A stretch of 64,000 nt of DNA from assembly GCA_020881915.1 (NCBI GenBank), contig JAJFPB010000003.1, positions 4,092,001 to 4,156,000 on the forward strand, written 5' to 3'. Positions 47,168 through 58,713 of this stretch are shown piece after piece (the first letter of the stretch is position 1; each line of letters begins with the position of its first letter). The notes under the pieces were generated by a model. The model was not told where the DNA came from. It searched no databases and saw only the letters and a list, made by a program, of their open reading frames with translations. A program made the translations under genes and the position numbers. This DNA is from Paramyrothecium sp. XJ0827. Taxonomy: Eukaryota; Ascomycota; Sordariomycetes; Hypocreales; Stachybotryaceae.

Positions 47168-49579
47168 TTACAACGCGGCTGATGAAGCCCGTTCCTTTCC
47201 CTTCCCCTTACCAGCCCCTCGGGCACTCCGAGGACTTGCACTCGCCCGTCTAGCATTGTTATCCTCGGCAACACGCGTTCGCTTCTTCCCCTTAGTGCCC
47301 TGCGTTTCCGCACCGTCGTTGTCGGGCTGGCGGGCACGCTTTCGAGCTGGCTGACCGGCCGGCTTTGAGCCGCTGGGGACTAGACGTCGCCGACGGTTCG
47401 GAGGCGGTGTGGTAGGACCCTGGGTAGCGGTGCCGGCAGCTTGAGTACGACCCGGGCTGAGGTTGCCGCTGGAAGAGGGAGAAACGCGAAAAGCCCTGTC
47501 GACGGGTATGCGGCCGTTACCCTGGGTGCTGCCTGGTGTATTCTGATTTGTGCTCGAGCCGTTTGGACTTACTTGGCCATCTCCTCCTAGGCCATTCCCT
47601 CCCTGGGCGCCCACGCCATCACTGGCCTCATCACCGGCCTCATCATCGTCTTCACCATCACTGTCGTCGTCTCCCCCACTGCTGCCACCGCCGCCACCTC
47701 CTCCGAGTCCAAGATCGTCCGGGAGTGGGATGTTGACTATTGTCTGTACCGGTAGGTTTCCGCTTGTCCAAACATTGAGGAAGAAACGCAGGCCCGGAGT
47801 GCCATCGAATGCAGTGTCACGGCTTATGTTTGAGAGGGATATGACCAGAGGCTGTGCGATGGGCTGAATTTGTGTTGCCGTCTGCCGGTTGTCTAAAGAA
47901 ACATGGAACTCTCTGTAGGTATCCGTATCAAGCTCGTCTTGTGGCTGGATGTCAGTCGGTACGACACCACTGATGGCTGGGGCCCGGTTGACAGGCGCTA
48001 CTTGGGTGAATACCGGGCCATTCGGCCACGTCACGGCTTGAGACTGATTCAGAGGCGCGGCGTATATCTGCGACGTGTTTGGAATCAAGATTCCATTGTG
48101 GGGTGCAGCCGCAGCATGGAAAGCCCGTGACTGACCTGCGTCATATGGACCGAACCTGGCGCCTTTCTGAGCTACAAATTGCGGTCCGCCATCAGCGGTG
48201 AAGTATCGATCGAGAGGAATCCGGGTCCCATTGGCTATGGCTGTCCCGATTTCCTCGAGCGACTGCAATGTACGGTTGTTTCCGGCCCTAAGACTTGCAT
48301 GCCCGTGAAGGCCCAAGTCGTTGCTCAGTATGACAGTTAGCATTCGAGTAACAACGTCCCAGAAGTGCGGTGGACTGTTGAACGTGCTGGGAAGAGCGTC
48401 GTGAATAAACATGCTCGAGTCGTTGATTCCTGGGCGTGGCGCCTGCGCAACGACAATGATGTCCTTTCGCGGCATGAGTGGGGTACCATCTTGGTCGGCG
48501 ACCTCTATCTGCTCCCCAACCTGATTGCGAAGATTTTCAAAAAGCCAAAGGATTGCCCTATAGCCGGTCGCCTCTGGTACGGTGGCACGTTGAACTACTG
48601 GCACGAAGTACTGGAAAGAGATGGAGAAGCCAAGCCAGTTCCAAAATCTCATCCACATGTGCACAATGGCTTCAACTCGTTCCTCCCGATTCTCGGTCAG
48701 GCAGTCAAAGATGTACAGCTCGGCATTGACACGATCAAATATTGTCATGCTCCAAACCCTGTTGCCGTGCTTGACTGGGGCCACTACCCATCGGCGGCCC
48801 TCGATGGATTGGGTCACGGCCTGGCGTTCGTGGGCCGCTTGGGCATGATTCCGCACGTGAAAGGTTCCTTCTCCAAGATCCATTTGAAAGGCATCGTAGA
48901 AACGAGAAACAACAGAAGGAATCTCCGCCGACGTGTTCGAGGTTGCAGTTCGCGCTGCTGTAGCAGAAGCCGAGGCTGCAGCACCTGAACGTGGACCGGC
49001 CTGATTGCGCCGGCTACGTCTATTCCCCGTTGTTGCCGACCCTGTTGCTGGCTCTGGTGATGGACTTGGTGCTGGCGCTGGGCCAGCCTGAGCTGGCTGA
49101 ACAGGGGCTCCCCGGACACTCAACCTCCAAGGATTTAGAAACCAGGCCGTGTCATACAGCCCGTACGAGCAGATGTTCATGAGGCTAATCATTTCCGCCT
49201 CACTCAGGGATGCTTTATTAGGGAGGGTGTCCCTGAGTAGTTCACTCAAAACCGCCACATGGGACTTCCAGGCCGACCCGCGGTACGTTTCCGCAGTGCC
49301 ATTGGCTTGAAATGGGAGCATTGGCTCGAGATTCCCATAATAATTGCTGACTCTTTGGTGGAGTGCAGCAACTTGTGCTGCGTTACTCCAGTTGATTCCG
49401 GTGTCGAAAGCAGGCAGGTTTCGGTCATTGATGGGTGGGTCGGGCCAGGACGACCTGGGAAGAAACTGCGGGAGCTGCTGTTGGAGATCTTCTATGTTCT
49501 CTCCATGTGCAGCGAACGAGCCCTGAGGGAGAGGTAGTGTAACTAAGCCAGTCCAATCTGGCAAAACGGGGACGGGCAT
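47168..49579 (-). CDS. Ulp1/C48-like protein, probably catalytically inactive
   Basis: One intronless frame of 803 residues. Residues about 260-350 follow the layout of Ulp1/SENP cysteine proteases (deSUMOylases): GRRWVVAPV strand, VWSMTIFD (275-282), YIFDCL (289-294), then FVPVVQ (325-330) and TGYRAILWLFENL. In active enzymes these positions read HW..., DSL, Q and DCG. Here the Asp (292) and oxyanion Gln (330) are kept, but the His position is Val275 and the Cys position appears to be Thr338. This alignment is by eye. The rest comprises an N-terminal helical region, an Ala/Pro/Ser linker (about 160-215), a Gly/Asp-rich acidic segment (about 620-660) and a strongly basic C-terminus (RRRRLVP, RKRARQ, KGKKRTRV) that suggests nuclear location. 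It may bind SUMO or a similar modifier without cleaving it; alternatively it is a transposon-associated Ulp1 relative. Confidence 0.78.
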   Translation of the reverse strand: MPVPVLPDWTGLVTLPLPQGSFAAHGENIEDLQQQLPQFLPRSSWPDPPINDRNLPAFDTGINWSNAAQVAALHQRVSNYYGNLEPMLPFQANGTAETYRGSAWKSHVAVLSELLRDTLPNKASLSEAEMISLMNICSYGLYDTAWFLNPWRLSVRGAPVQPAQAGPAPAPSPSPEPATGSATTGNRRSRRNQAGPRSGAAASASATAARTATSNTSAEIPSVVSRFYDAFQMDLGEGTFHVRNHAQAAHERQAVTQSIEGRRWVVAPVKHGNRVWSMTIFDRVNAELYIFDCLTENREERVEAIVHMWMRFWNWLGFSISFQYFVPVVQRATVPEATGYRAILWLFENLRNQVGEQIEVADQDGTPLMPRKDIIVVAQAPRPGINDSSMFIHDALPSTFNSPPHFWDVVTRMLTVILSNDLGLHGHASLRAGNNRTLQSLEEIGTAIANGTRIPLDRYFTADGGPQFVAQKGARFGPYDAGQSRAFHAAAAPHNGILIPNTSQIYAAPLNQSQAVTWPNGPVFTQVAPVNRAPAISGVVPTDIQPQDELDTDTYREFHVSLDNRQTATQIQPIAQPLVISLSNISRDTAFDGTPGLRFFLNVWTSGNLPVQTIVNIPLPDDLGLGGGGGGGSSGGDDDSDGEDDDEAGDEASDGVGAQGGNGLGGDGQVSPNGSSTNQNTPGSTQGNGRIPVDRAFRVSPSSSGNLSPGRTQAAGTATQGPTTPPPNRRRRLVPSGSKPAGQPARKRARQPDNDGAETQGTKGKKRTRVAEDNNARRASASPRSARGAGKGKGKERASSAAL

Positions 49580-52497
49580 CTTGAGCTAGGAGAGTATTTT
49601 GGGGTGTTCTATGCGGTAAGGAAGCTCAACAACAGCTGCGTTGGAAGGGACCACGGAGGGTAGCCTGAGCAAACGAACGGGTTTAGCAATCTGGTGACAG
49701 AAGATGAGTTTCATGGAAAGACAAGGACATAAATACCGAGAGACAATGTTCAACCGAAGGAAATCGACTCAAATCATTGCAAATCCTATCGAGGATACTG
49801 AAGTGAAAGCTCTTTGACGACTCTTCAAAGAAAGGGACAAACAAAGGATTCCGGACTCCAAAATAGGCCGGAACATGAAAGAAAGAGTTCAAGTCGGTGC
49901 AGGCAAAGAAGCTCGAAATAGCAACAAGTGGCCGTGGTCAAAGCACAACAGCAGGCAATCGGAGGTCAGTATCCTGCTGGTAAGCAAGGAAGAAAGAGAA
50001 ATGCTACGGGAAACGGGATCCCTAGGGTAGATGGTCTAGAGGTCTGTGGCACTGGCGAGTTGTTCTGCACGAAAAAGCTTGCTTTGCGTCAAACGAATGT
50101 ATTGGTCATCCCAATCTCAAGAGTTGGAAGGAGAGCGTACTATGGGAGAAGGGCTACATCCAGTATGAAAGGTACTTTAACTTGCTGCGTCTTGAGGTTC
50201 CCGGGAGCAGAAGAGCTCGGCAGCTGTCAAGGTACTGTACTACGGGAGTGATGGGGACGAATGTGGTTGATGCTCTAAAGCCATAGGTGTGAAAACGCAC
50301 GCTAATTCAACCCTTTGATAAGAGCAGCTCTTCTTTGAAAGACTAGATCGATTGGTCCAGGGGCTCAAAATCGATTCCGTATTTCATCCCCTGTACTGTA
50401 CGGTACGTTAAGACAGCGCGGCCTAAACAAGCAAGTGTCCAAGGTAGAATTATCTACGACACGCCGAATTTTGCTTCTTGAACTGAGCCTTCTACTATTC
50501 TGAATGCTTTTCATGATGTTACGTGAGATATCCAATCGTACCAAATGGGCAGTGCTAGTGAAGGTGTAAGGGATGCCGAGCCAAGGATAGCGTGAGATAT
50601 CTCCGGCAGGAGAAAGTGCAGTATCCGAAAGGAATAAGCCGGAATAACATCACAATATGAACCTAGGATCCGGTTCTGGATTATTGCATGTATCTAGGCG
50701 AATCAGGACGAGAATGACTCTAGTGCTTTAACTTGAGCAAGCCAATCAGGCCTGCTCACTTCCCCTGAGTCAGTGGTCCCCAAACTTTTGAGCCATGCTG
50801 TACTCACGAATCGGATATTGTACAATGCCCAGCGCTTACGGAGGCTCCTGTACGTCTGATTGTTGAGGCTCTTTGATAGGCATGGTGGCAATAGATGGAT
50901 CGTGCTTTGGACCCGGACCTAGAAGCACAGATTCGTTGCGATCTTTGTTGCAATGCGGAATGTGGTCATTTATGTCATTTCTTTGTTTGGGATCTTGGAC
51001 TAGAAGATGCTAGAATATTGCTAGAGATTACGGTACCGGTATAGTACAGAATTTGCTCTCGGTTTGTCGAGTAATTTGAGTGTAGTTTACTGTAATGCAG
51101 CTGTACAACACCATGAAATCCTCTCAGTCTTTTCGCCGGGCATGATGTGCTTGACTCTACAGCGTCGATCAAGCTGGCGTTTCACTGGGCACCACAAAAC
51201 AAGGAAACATTTTTCTGCATATAGTAATTGTTAAGTCCAGTAAATGATGCCCAGACGGCCTTGTATATGAAATATTATCTGTTTGCCTTTGTTCGACTCC
51301 GTTCAGGACCAGTTTTGGGAAAGTGTCTCAAGGGGGTCTGGGTGTGTTCAAAATGGCTGCCTCGGCAAACACGTAGAGGGACCTGAATGCAGGAAAAATA
51401 CAAGACCACCTTGCGGTACCAGATCTTAAGGGCCAATCTGCATTGCACAACTCATACAAGTCGTGTTGCTCTGGCTATGTGCCCGTTCAATTGAAGCCGA
51501 CATTGAGACGAGAGAATTGTATGTCACTACAAAAAAGGGTAAAGAAGATCCATGCCAGATGGACATATGTCCTAAGACATGGTAAGAATGCGGTTGTTGA
51601 CGCTCATGTGAACCATCCCGCCGGCATGCGTTAACAATTGTCTGATTCGCTCTCATGCCGGAATGGGTCAACTCGGGTAACGGATCGGAAAAGCTTGGAT
51701 GCCGAATGGTACCAAACTTGGGATCTTCAGCCAACACTTCAACATGCACTCACGAGAACAAAGCCGTTCATGGAAATGGCGTGATGACTCGCAAGACTGT
51801 CCGAGACCATGCCTTTGTGGTCTGGACGCCTCGTACCTGACTTCTTTTCATACTCCTTGGGACTGTGCCAACCCAGGGACGTAAGTGGACACAGGCCACT
51901 CAAGGCACAGCAGCAGGCTGAAGCCACGGCCTGCACATGAACATATTCCTCCGACCCTAGGCCATGGCGAGCGCCGGTGGGCAGCTCGGGCCAGGCAGCA
52001 ATGTCCGGGCACACTCTCCCATGAGCAGAAGACAGCTTGCGCAAGCTGCTGCTTGTTCCTCTCCGACAAGTCGTGCTACTCTGCTAGTACGGCGGCAGCC
52101 TGCCTCTGGATCGAACTTGATGACTAATTCCAGAGCCATCATGGTCACCTGACGCGAGAGGTGATTGGCGTCAGGCCGGAAAGAATGTTGGACCAAGGAG
52201 CTCACAAAACGCTATTCCGTTTTCGGCGATACGCAACCACAACAATCATCCAGGCATTCGACCAACCACCGCTTAAGCTGCCCACCAAGAAAAACACTGT
52301 CGCTCTCGACTCTTCTTCTTGCGCTCACGAGGCAAATCCACATCCCGAAAACATAGCTTCCGCATCAACGCTGCGCGCCACCAGCTTCCGTTCTTACCAC
52401 CACAACAACCACATTTCACGGACGGCCGCGTCGCGTCGATTCGCTTTATTAAACCTGCAACTCCACCACCGCACGTTCCGAATACATCATCGCAACC
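49580..52497. other. 2.9-kb intergenic region, no gene
   Basis: Divergent promoters: Ulp1-like gene (minus) on the left, histone H2A.Z (plus) on the right. Composition is AT-richer around 50.2-51.5 kb. Small open frames lack domains. A 16-bp palindrome lies at 52033-52048. Confidence 0.6.
52033..52048. repeat. 16-bp perfect palindrome CAGCTTGCGCAAGCTG
   Basis: Self-complementary over 16 bp, about 450 bp upstream of the H2A.Z ATG. Possible dimeric factor-binding site or chance. Confidence 0.75.
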
Positions 52498-53416
52498 ATG
52501 CCCGGAGGAAAGGGAAAGTCGTCGGGCGGAAAGAGCTCGGGCGGCAAGACGAGCGCCGAGGGAGCCAAGAAGCAGCAGAGCCACTCTGCGCGTGCCGGTC
52601 TTCAGGTGAGTTTTTTTATCGTCGTGAAGAGCTTCAACGGTCGTTTTGCGCGCATCTCGTTCGACACGATATTCCTTGACAACCTCGACTCCCCCTCGAT
52701 TACGACGCGTTATCCCCGCCATTCATGCCACCCACCCAACTCGTTCACCCTGCGCATCGTCATGGCATTGCAGGCCTGGATTTGACGCGTTTTCTGGTCC
52801 TTCACATGCTGCGCCGCGTTTGCGATGACGCGCATTCCGGGTCTTCGAAGCGGAGCTAGCATGCCCCGTCAGAGAAGACAACCATGACCGAAGCTTTCAT
52901 CGCGGACGCCACGAATGCATCACCTCTGCAGTCGATGTCGGTTGAACGAATGCGCGCAGAACCTACTCGAGCGGCGTGTGCCTGGCTCTTATCTGTTCAT
53001 GCGACATCATAGCCCAGTATCTAACAAAAGCGCAATTTAGTTCCCCTGCGGACGTGTCAAGCGTTTCCTGAAGCAAAACACCCAGAACAAGATGCGTGTC
53101 GGCGCCAAGGCAGCAGTCTACGTTACCGCAGTGCTCGAGTATCTCACCGCCGAAGTCCTGGAGCTGGCAGGAGTACGTACCCCACCTACCTCACCGTTGT
53201 TTGACGTGACTAACGCACGAGCAGAATGCCGCCAAGGATCTCAAGGTCAAGCGTATCACCCCCCGCCACTTGCAGCTCGCCATTCGCGGTGACGAAGAGC
53301 TCGACACCCTGATCCGCGCCACCATCGCCTACGGTGGTGTTCTGCCGCACATCAACCGCGCTCTTCTGCTCAAGGTAGAGCAGAAGAAGAAGGCCAAGGC
53401 TTTGGAGGGCGCCTAA
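52498..53416 (+). CDS. HTZ1: Histone variant H2A.Z
   Basis: Replaces H2A in nucleosomes, typically beside promoters, deposited by SWR1-type remodelers. Exons 52498-52605, 53041-53172 and 53225-53416 (introns of 435 and 52 nt) give 143 residues, normal for fungal H2A.Z. A Gly/Lys/Ser-rich tail is followed by the histone fold with [11 protein letters not shown] and [20 protein letters not shown]. Variant-specific features are the [20 protein letters not shown] loop and [20 protein letters not shown], where canonical H2A has a different acidic patch and an L1 segment ending in the usual AERVGAGAPVY form. The absence of a C-terminal SQE/SQEL motif also excludes canonical fungal H2A. The first intron is long and may hold regulatory sequence. 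The start ATGCCCGGAGG is the only reasonable one. Confidence 0.97.
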
Positions 53417-54129
53417 GCTGCTCTGATTCTCGACATTTTGGTTCCTTTAATGCTGCTTCTTGGTTGTTTATCTTGCTGGGCTGTGGGTACTGGTTAAGCA
53501 TCGACGGGGTGATTTATGAAAATCAGGGGCGGGTTGCGAAGAACTTCTAGCAGGCCAGAGTGCACAAACACCCCGGGTCCGTCATGGCTTGGATACTGGG
53601 TCGAAGGAGCCGGGTAATAGGCGCTTTATGGGCCCTGCGTTGGAGAGATCAAAGACGATGGACGTCGTGAGGATTCTCCGCCGTTTTCACTGTGAGGGTG
53701 TGTACAACAAACTTTTCCCCCGGTGCCGGAAGGGAAGGCAGGGGTACTGGGCTGTGCGTCAGTCGATTGGCAGAGTAATTAGTCTTAGGATTACTCGAGG
53801 ATCATACTTATCTAGAAACTGTCACTGGTGGTCGAGGCTTTGCAGGTAAAAGTAAGCCTGCTGCATCGCACAGACACAATATACTCACTATCAGGGCGAT
53901 CAACCTACATTTGTTCCTTTCCATTTGCACTGCTCAATTAGCGTATCGAGGTTACGTTCACACCTTCAGGAATTCTTTGCAGACTGGCACGTCGGGAGAT
54001 GAGGCGGTAACGGCGATTGAAAGGCCACAGACATTGGTTCCACATGAATTAAGATCTTCGGCAAGACTGCAAAAAAGTGCGCGCAGAGTTTATTACTACA
54101 AGACGACTCGCAACGTTCGCAACAGGTTC
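53417..54129. other. Convergent intergenic region, no gene
   Basis: 3' flanks of H2A.Z (plus) and the MFS transporter (minus). No coding content recognised. Confidence 0.6.
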
Positions 54130-55936
54130 CTATGGCCGCCAGCGGAAGGCCGGGTGCTTCCAATCTAGGTTCTCCACGTCCTTTGAGCTCAAGCCCGTCA
54201 GCTCTTCCTCGATGTTCCGCTGATCCCGCTTCTTGTTGTCCCACTTCATCCAAAACAGGCCTGCAGTCGAGATGATGAGAATCATGCTCGCACAGGCAAG
54301 GTTGAGTCCGTTGCCGATGTGGAAATTGGGCGCGTCCCAGACCAGGTAACTCCAGGTCGCGATAAGCCCTCCAATGTTACCAAACATGACCTAGGACAGG
54401 TTAGTTGGCGAGTCAGATCAAGGACAAGGATAAGGCTTACATTGAGACCAATAGCACTGCTGCGAGCCGTGTCGGTGACAACGTTGGCGCTGATATGGGC
54501 ATTCGACATGGGGCCCAAGACCATGGCGGAGCTGGCGATGAGGAAGCACGCTCCGTAGCGCACTTCAGGAGACTTTGAGCCGAGGAACATGCTGTAGCCG
54601 ATCATGACCATGGGCGCTGAGAGCGCAATGAGGAACTGTCGTCGATCCAGGCGCCAGCTAACGGCGGGGAAGGCGACGGTGAAGAAGGCACCCACGACGT
54701 AGGGAGGGACCGTACGGAGCTGCTTCTGCACGGTGGAGTAGTCTGGGTAGATGGTGCCCACAATGGTCGGGAGGAAGAAAGCCAGGCCCTGCACGGTGAT
54801 GTTGTTGAAAAGGAAGATCCAGGCAATTTGCATGACGAGCGGGTTGCTCATGCCTCGGAGGAGCTTGGTTCTGTCGATGCCATCGAGGACCTCGGTCTGT
54901 GCGATACGCTCAGACTTGACTCGTGCGATGCACAGGTTCTTCTCCTCTTGCGTCAGCCACCGAGCAGTCTCTGGGCGATCGGTAAGGGTGAAGAAAGAGA
55001 TGAGGGCGAGGCCGACGGTGATGATGCCTTCGATGGCAAAGATCATTCTCCAATGCGTCAGGCTGCCAAAACTCTCGAGTTTCAGGATGGCGCTGGCAAG
55101 TAGGCCACCGAACGCGCCGGCCAATGGTGCCATGATCATGTACTGTGACGGTCAGTGATCGGGGTTCTCCCGGGGCTGCATCTTGGAAGACGTACGAGAG
55201 AGAGGCGGAACGTGAGCTCCGCTCGCTGATACCATCTGGAGAGATAGTACGCGATGCCCGGTAGCATACCAGCCTCGAAGATGCCTAGCAGGAAGCGGAC
55301 TCCGCAAATGGCGGCCTTTGTCTCGACGAAGGCAGTGGCAATGCTCACGGCGCCAAAGGCCAGCGAGGTCGCGGGGAGGAACCAGCCGGGGCCGATCCAT
55401 TTGCAGCAGACGGTGGCGGGGATCTCAAACACGATGTACGAGATATAGAAGACGGAAAGGACGACGTTGTAGTCGTATCCGACGAGGTGGAGGTCCTCCG
55501 TCAGCCCGGCTATACGGGCGTTACCTGGTGGGTAGATGTGAGCACGGCGCTGTCAAGATCAAGTGGGACGAAGCAATGGAGACGAACCGATGTTGGCACG
55601 ATCGATGAAGCAAAAGAGATAGAGCAGAGCTACGGTGGGGATGGTGTACAGATCGAGCTTCCACCTGAGCTTGCGCTCGGCAGCTCGATCGAACGTGATG
55701 AGCGGGTTTCCATATCTGCGGTGCAGAGACGGACATGTCAGCGCCTTGTCGTCTCGGTATCGGCATGGCTTTTGGGGGCCGACTTACTTGTCAGTGGCGA
55801 GACGCCCGTGGCCTGCAGCGCTCTGGATGGTGCCGTCGTCGGCCACGTCGATGCCCTGGGCCCGGGCAGCCTCGATCTGGGCGCTAGACAGCCCTTCGCC
55901 GTTCTTCTCCTGGGCAATCGACTCTGACGAAGTCAT
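54130..55936 (-). CDS. MFS transporter, DAL5/TNA1-type (anion:cation symporter)
   Basis: Plasma-membrane permease of the ACS/allantoate-permease family, importing organic anions such as allantoate, nicotinate or other carboxylates with protons; the substrate here is unknown. Five exons (minus): 55788-55936, 55588-55715, 55196-55524, 54441-55142, 54130-54390; introns of 72, 63, 53 and 50 nt keep frame, giving 522 residues. Typical features are the cytosolic N-terminus ending in a Lys/Arg-rich helix before TM1 (LYLFCFIDRANIGNARIAGL), the family signature RFLLGIFEAGMLPGIAYYLS with the following RAELTFRLSL, and about 12 hydrophobic helices. The C-terminus is hydrophilic (NKKRDQRNIEEEL). The start at 55936 was chosen; an in-frame ATG at 56038 would add 34 residues. 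Confidence 0.93.
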
Positions 55937-57726
55937 GGCCGCAGGCTTTGAGCTTGGTAGCAGCGCTGAGACGCTAGCCGAGGAAACAGAGGAGTGAGCC
56001 GCGGCGTGCACGGTCAGATGGCCAGGCAACTGGATCACAGCGAAAAGCAGATGGGCAGGTCGAGATATCGTCGATCTTTAATAGCTTTTCCGTCGAATGG
56101 ACTGGGCGACACACCCCCGGAGTGCAGGGCTTGAGCTTGGGTAAGGCAAAGACAGCTGAATCACACCCACCGGCGAGAACCCAGATTGCTTAGTCTTGAC
56201 TGACGCATATCCCCCACATCGCCGGCAATCATGAGTCTGGAGAGAGCGGAGCGCAGCGCAGCCTCTAAGGTAGTTCCAATCTCCACCACAATCGCGCTTT
56301 TTTTTTTTGTCTTCCCCCTTCTTCTCCTCGTTAAAGTTCCCGCACTGGAGCCCACTGGAGCCCCCTGCAGCCAAGAATGCGGGGTAGCGTTGCACTAGCC
56401 CTCAGCATTGGAAAACGACGCCCATTGATTGGGCTCTTGGGGGTTCGGTTGACTTCTCGGTAGTGGTAGCGGAACGTCTAGCACGCGTAGCAATCCCACA
56501 TGGCTGGGCTTTTGGTCGGTTTCAAGCCCTCGGGACTGGGAACCGGGTAACGATGGCTTGGTACGTGGTTCATGTCTGGTGTCGGCGCTGACCGCGTAAT
56601 GACGGGCGGACACGATGTGTCCAACTCCCCGCGGCTGCACGCCCCCGTCTTGCATCGCGCGCTGCGGAGAGGGTTTCTGGATTCGATCCGGACCCATCAG
56701 CACTGTTACCCGTCCTCGGCATTACGCCATCCCTCCTCCCCCAAACCCCTTCCCCGCCTTATCTCTCCGCAAGCGCCAATCATGCCTCGAGGCCGCACGA
56801 CTCGTTGACCCGGAGAGGCTGGGTAGCCAGGTTGGAGGGATGACCGCCCGGCAGTTCAAATCGGCAGGGCGATAAAGAAGGATCACACCCCAGCTGCTCG
56901 GGCGCGATGCCTAGATGAGTGTTGCTGGGCGTCGTAGAAATCACCCCGTCATCTGATCCCGCGTATGCATTCGTTGTTTTGCTGCTTAACCTCGACTGGA
57001 TGCTTAATCGTCTTCTTAACTTATGGTCCATGTCGGAAGGACGGCAACTCGACTTGGCAATCGTGGTTGAATTAGCATCATATTTGGTTACCATTTTGGA
57101 TTAGCCGGGCGCCATATGCAACACGCAAGCTGTCAAGAAAAGGAGGTTGCAAGAGTACGAGGCAGAGAGAGAGTACAATGAGAAGAACACTTCCAACACT
57201 TCTCCACTTAAGCCACAGTTATGGCGTCGAGTACTCGGACATTTGAGCATCTAAATGAGGAGCTCCAGAATCATTTCGTACAAGAATTTCCCCTTATCAT
57301 CCTTGAGGTACTGCGGAGTTGAGGCTGTTCGCCCACCTCACCTGTCATAACGAGTGTTACCCAGCAATCTGACTTTTCATCGAGACACAACAGCACCCTC
57401 AAGAGTATTTGCAGATACGGATTTTTCTTTTATGTGTATGTGCAACTAATCAATGTATGTACAGTGACTTGTTTGACCCAACCGACCGGCCAATCTACGC
57501 CAGTCATCTTGAGCCCAACAACAAGAAATATTCAAGTAGAAGAGCATAAATATGTACCAAGAAGGGTGCCATCAGATCCTGAAATCAGACAGCAAAGTCA
57601 TGAGCAACAGTGTCAATACCGTATCGTTGAACTAGCAACGCCCTTTCGCTTCCGACAAAGGCAACCCCAGCGGGTGCAATCACCCTTCAGATGTAGTTTC
57701 ACCCTTCGCTTTTGACAAAGGCAATC
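55937..57726. other. 1.8-kb intergenic region, no gene
   Basis: Promoter of the MFS transporter (left) and 3' flank of the AA9 gene (right). Contains a short poly-T run near 56.3 kb. The last 90 nt hold the decayed copy of the repeat that also covers the end of the AA9 gene. Confidence 0.6.
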
Positions 57727-57760
57727 TTAGCGAGTGCAGTCACCATCAGAAGTGCGGCCC
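57641..57760. repeat. 60-nt tandem duplication spanning the AA9 stop codon
   Basis: Copy A (57641-57700) and copy B (57701-57760) align with a 60-nt period over about 50 nt at roughly 80% identity. Copy B contains the last codons and stop of the AA9 gene; copy A lies just downstream. On the coding strand both read G-D-C-T-R in the same frame, then TAA in copy B but TGG in copy A. Most differences are C-to-T or G-to-A changes in copy B. Confidence 0.75.
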
Positions 57761-58613
57761 CATAGGTTCACAGTATGGTCCGTGCAAGCGTTGGGCCACG
57801 TCGGGGGTCCAACAGGAGTGTAGCTGGTGGGAATTGGCCAGTACAGGTTCACAACCAGCCCGGGCTCGGTGCCCGTGTAAGCGCCGGGGAACTTGACAAC
57901 CGGAGAAGGGTTGCCGCTGCCGCTGCCGGTAACTTGAATCTGGGCGCAGCCGAGGTAGAACTGCGCGCCACCAACCTGCCCGGCGCCGTGCAGGGCGATG
58001 TGCTCGGGGCGGACCAGGTAGTTGCCGGGGCGGAGGTTGCTGGGAAGCGTGAAGGTAAAGTTCTGAGACCCGGCGCTGTTGGGAAACGTAGCCCACTGGA
58101 GACCCTGAGAGTTGATGGCGCTGGTGGTGAGCTCATAGACCTTGAACCAGTCACCGTCACCGAGGTAGTTGTTGGCAGAGACACCATCAGGGGCGCGGGA
58201 CAGGTAGACGGCCAAGGGGCCGGGATGGCCGAGGTCAGAGTTGATATCAAAGCCGATCTGGTCGCCAGGCTTCACCGTGTAGGTCCTAAGAACAGTTAGA
58301 GACAGTCGGGGGAGAGTTAACGAGGTTGGAGACGTGGCACTCACTTGGTCGCAGCTCGCGAATCGGCATCATTGGCACCGACGTTGCAGACGATGCTGGG
58401 AGACTTGACGTCGGTAACGGGAGAGTTCGAGTTCTTGACCCGACGTACGTACTCGTACCTGTCTCCTGGTTAGAAACCAGATCCACATTTTGAGAAAAAG
58501 GACTCTTACGGGTTCGTGCCCTGACCGTTGACAATCAGGGACTCGAAGTTGTAGTGAGCAAAAGCCGGGACGGCGCTAGCCGCGAGGGCCAGATACACGG
58601 ATGCCGATCGCAT
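57727..58613 (-). CDS. AA9 lytic polysaccharide monooxygenase (formerly GH61)
   Basis: Secreted copper enzyme that oxidatively cleaves cellulose or related glucans using an electron donor and H2O2/O2. Exons (minus): 58510-58613, 58345-58458, 57727-58285 (introns 51 and 59 nt), 258 residues. The signal peptide ends AVPAFA, leaving His20 as the mature N-terminus (HYNFESLIVNG), the first ligand of the copper histidine brace. The second His is in RPEHIALHG, preceded by NYLV as usual, and the axial Tyr with its conserved Gln is in AQFYLGCAQIQV. Cysteines at CNVGA and LGCAQ and in the C-terminal NACTDH fit the family disulfides. There is no CBM1 or anchor; the protein stops just after the catalytic domain (GRTSDGDCTR), at a site covered by a tandem repeat. 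Confidence 0.95.
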
Positions 58614-58705
58614 GTCTGGTGCTGATCCTTTATTGCCTGATTGAGTCGGGAGTTCTGGTGTTGGATACAGATCGACAGGAGAGAGTTTGGTTGTCCGACC
58701 AAGGC

Positions 58706-58713
58706 CTATTTAT
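58706..58713 (-). promoter_or_regulatory. TATA-like element of the AA9 gene
   Basis: ATAAATAG on the minus strand, about 95 nt before the AA9 start codon, with a CreA-type SYGGRG match (CTGGGG) immediately upstream at 58717-58722. Fits an inducible, carbon-repressed cellulolytic gene; function is inferred. Confidence 0.45.

Noticed and set aside
57641..57760. Repeat-induced point mutation as the cause of the C-to-T changes
   Set aside because: The duplication is only about 60 bp, far shorter than RIP normally acts on; the transition bias is noted but RIP is not claimed.
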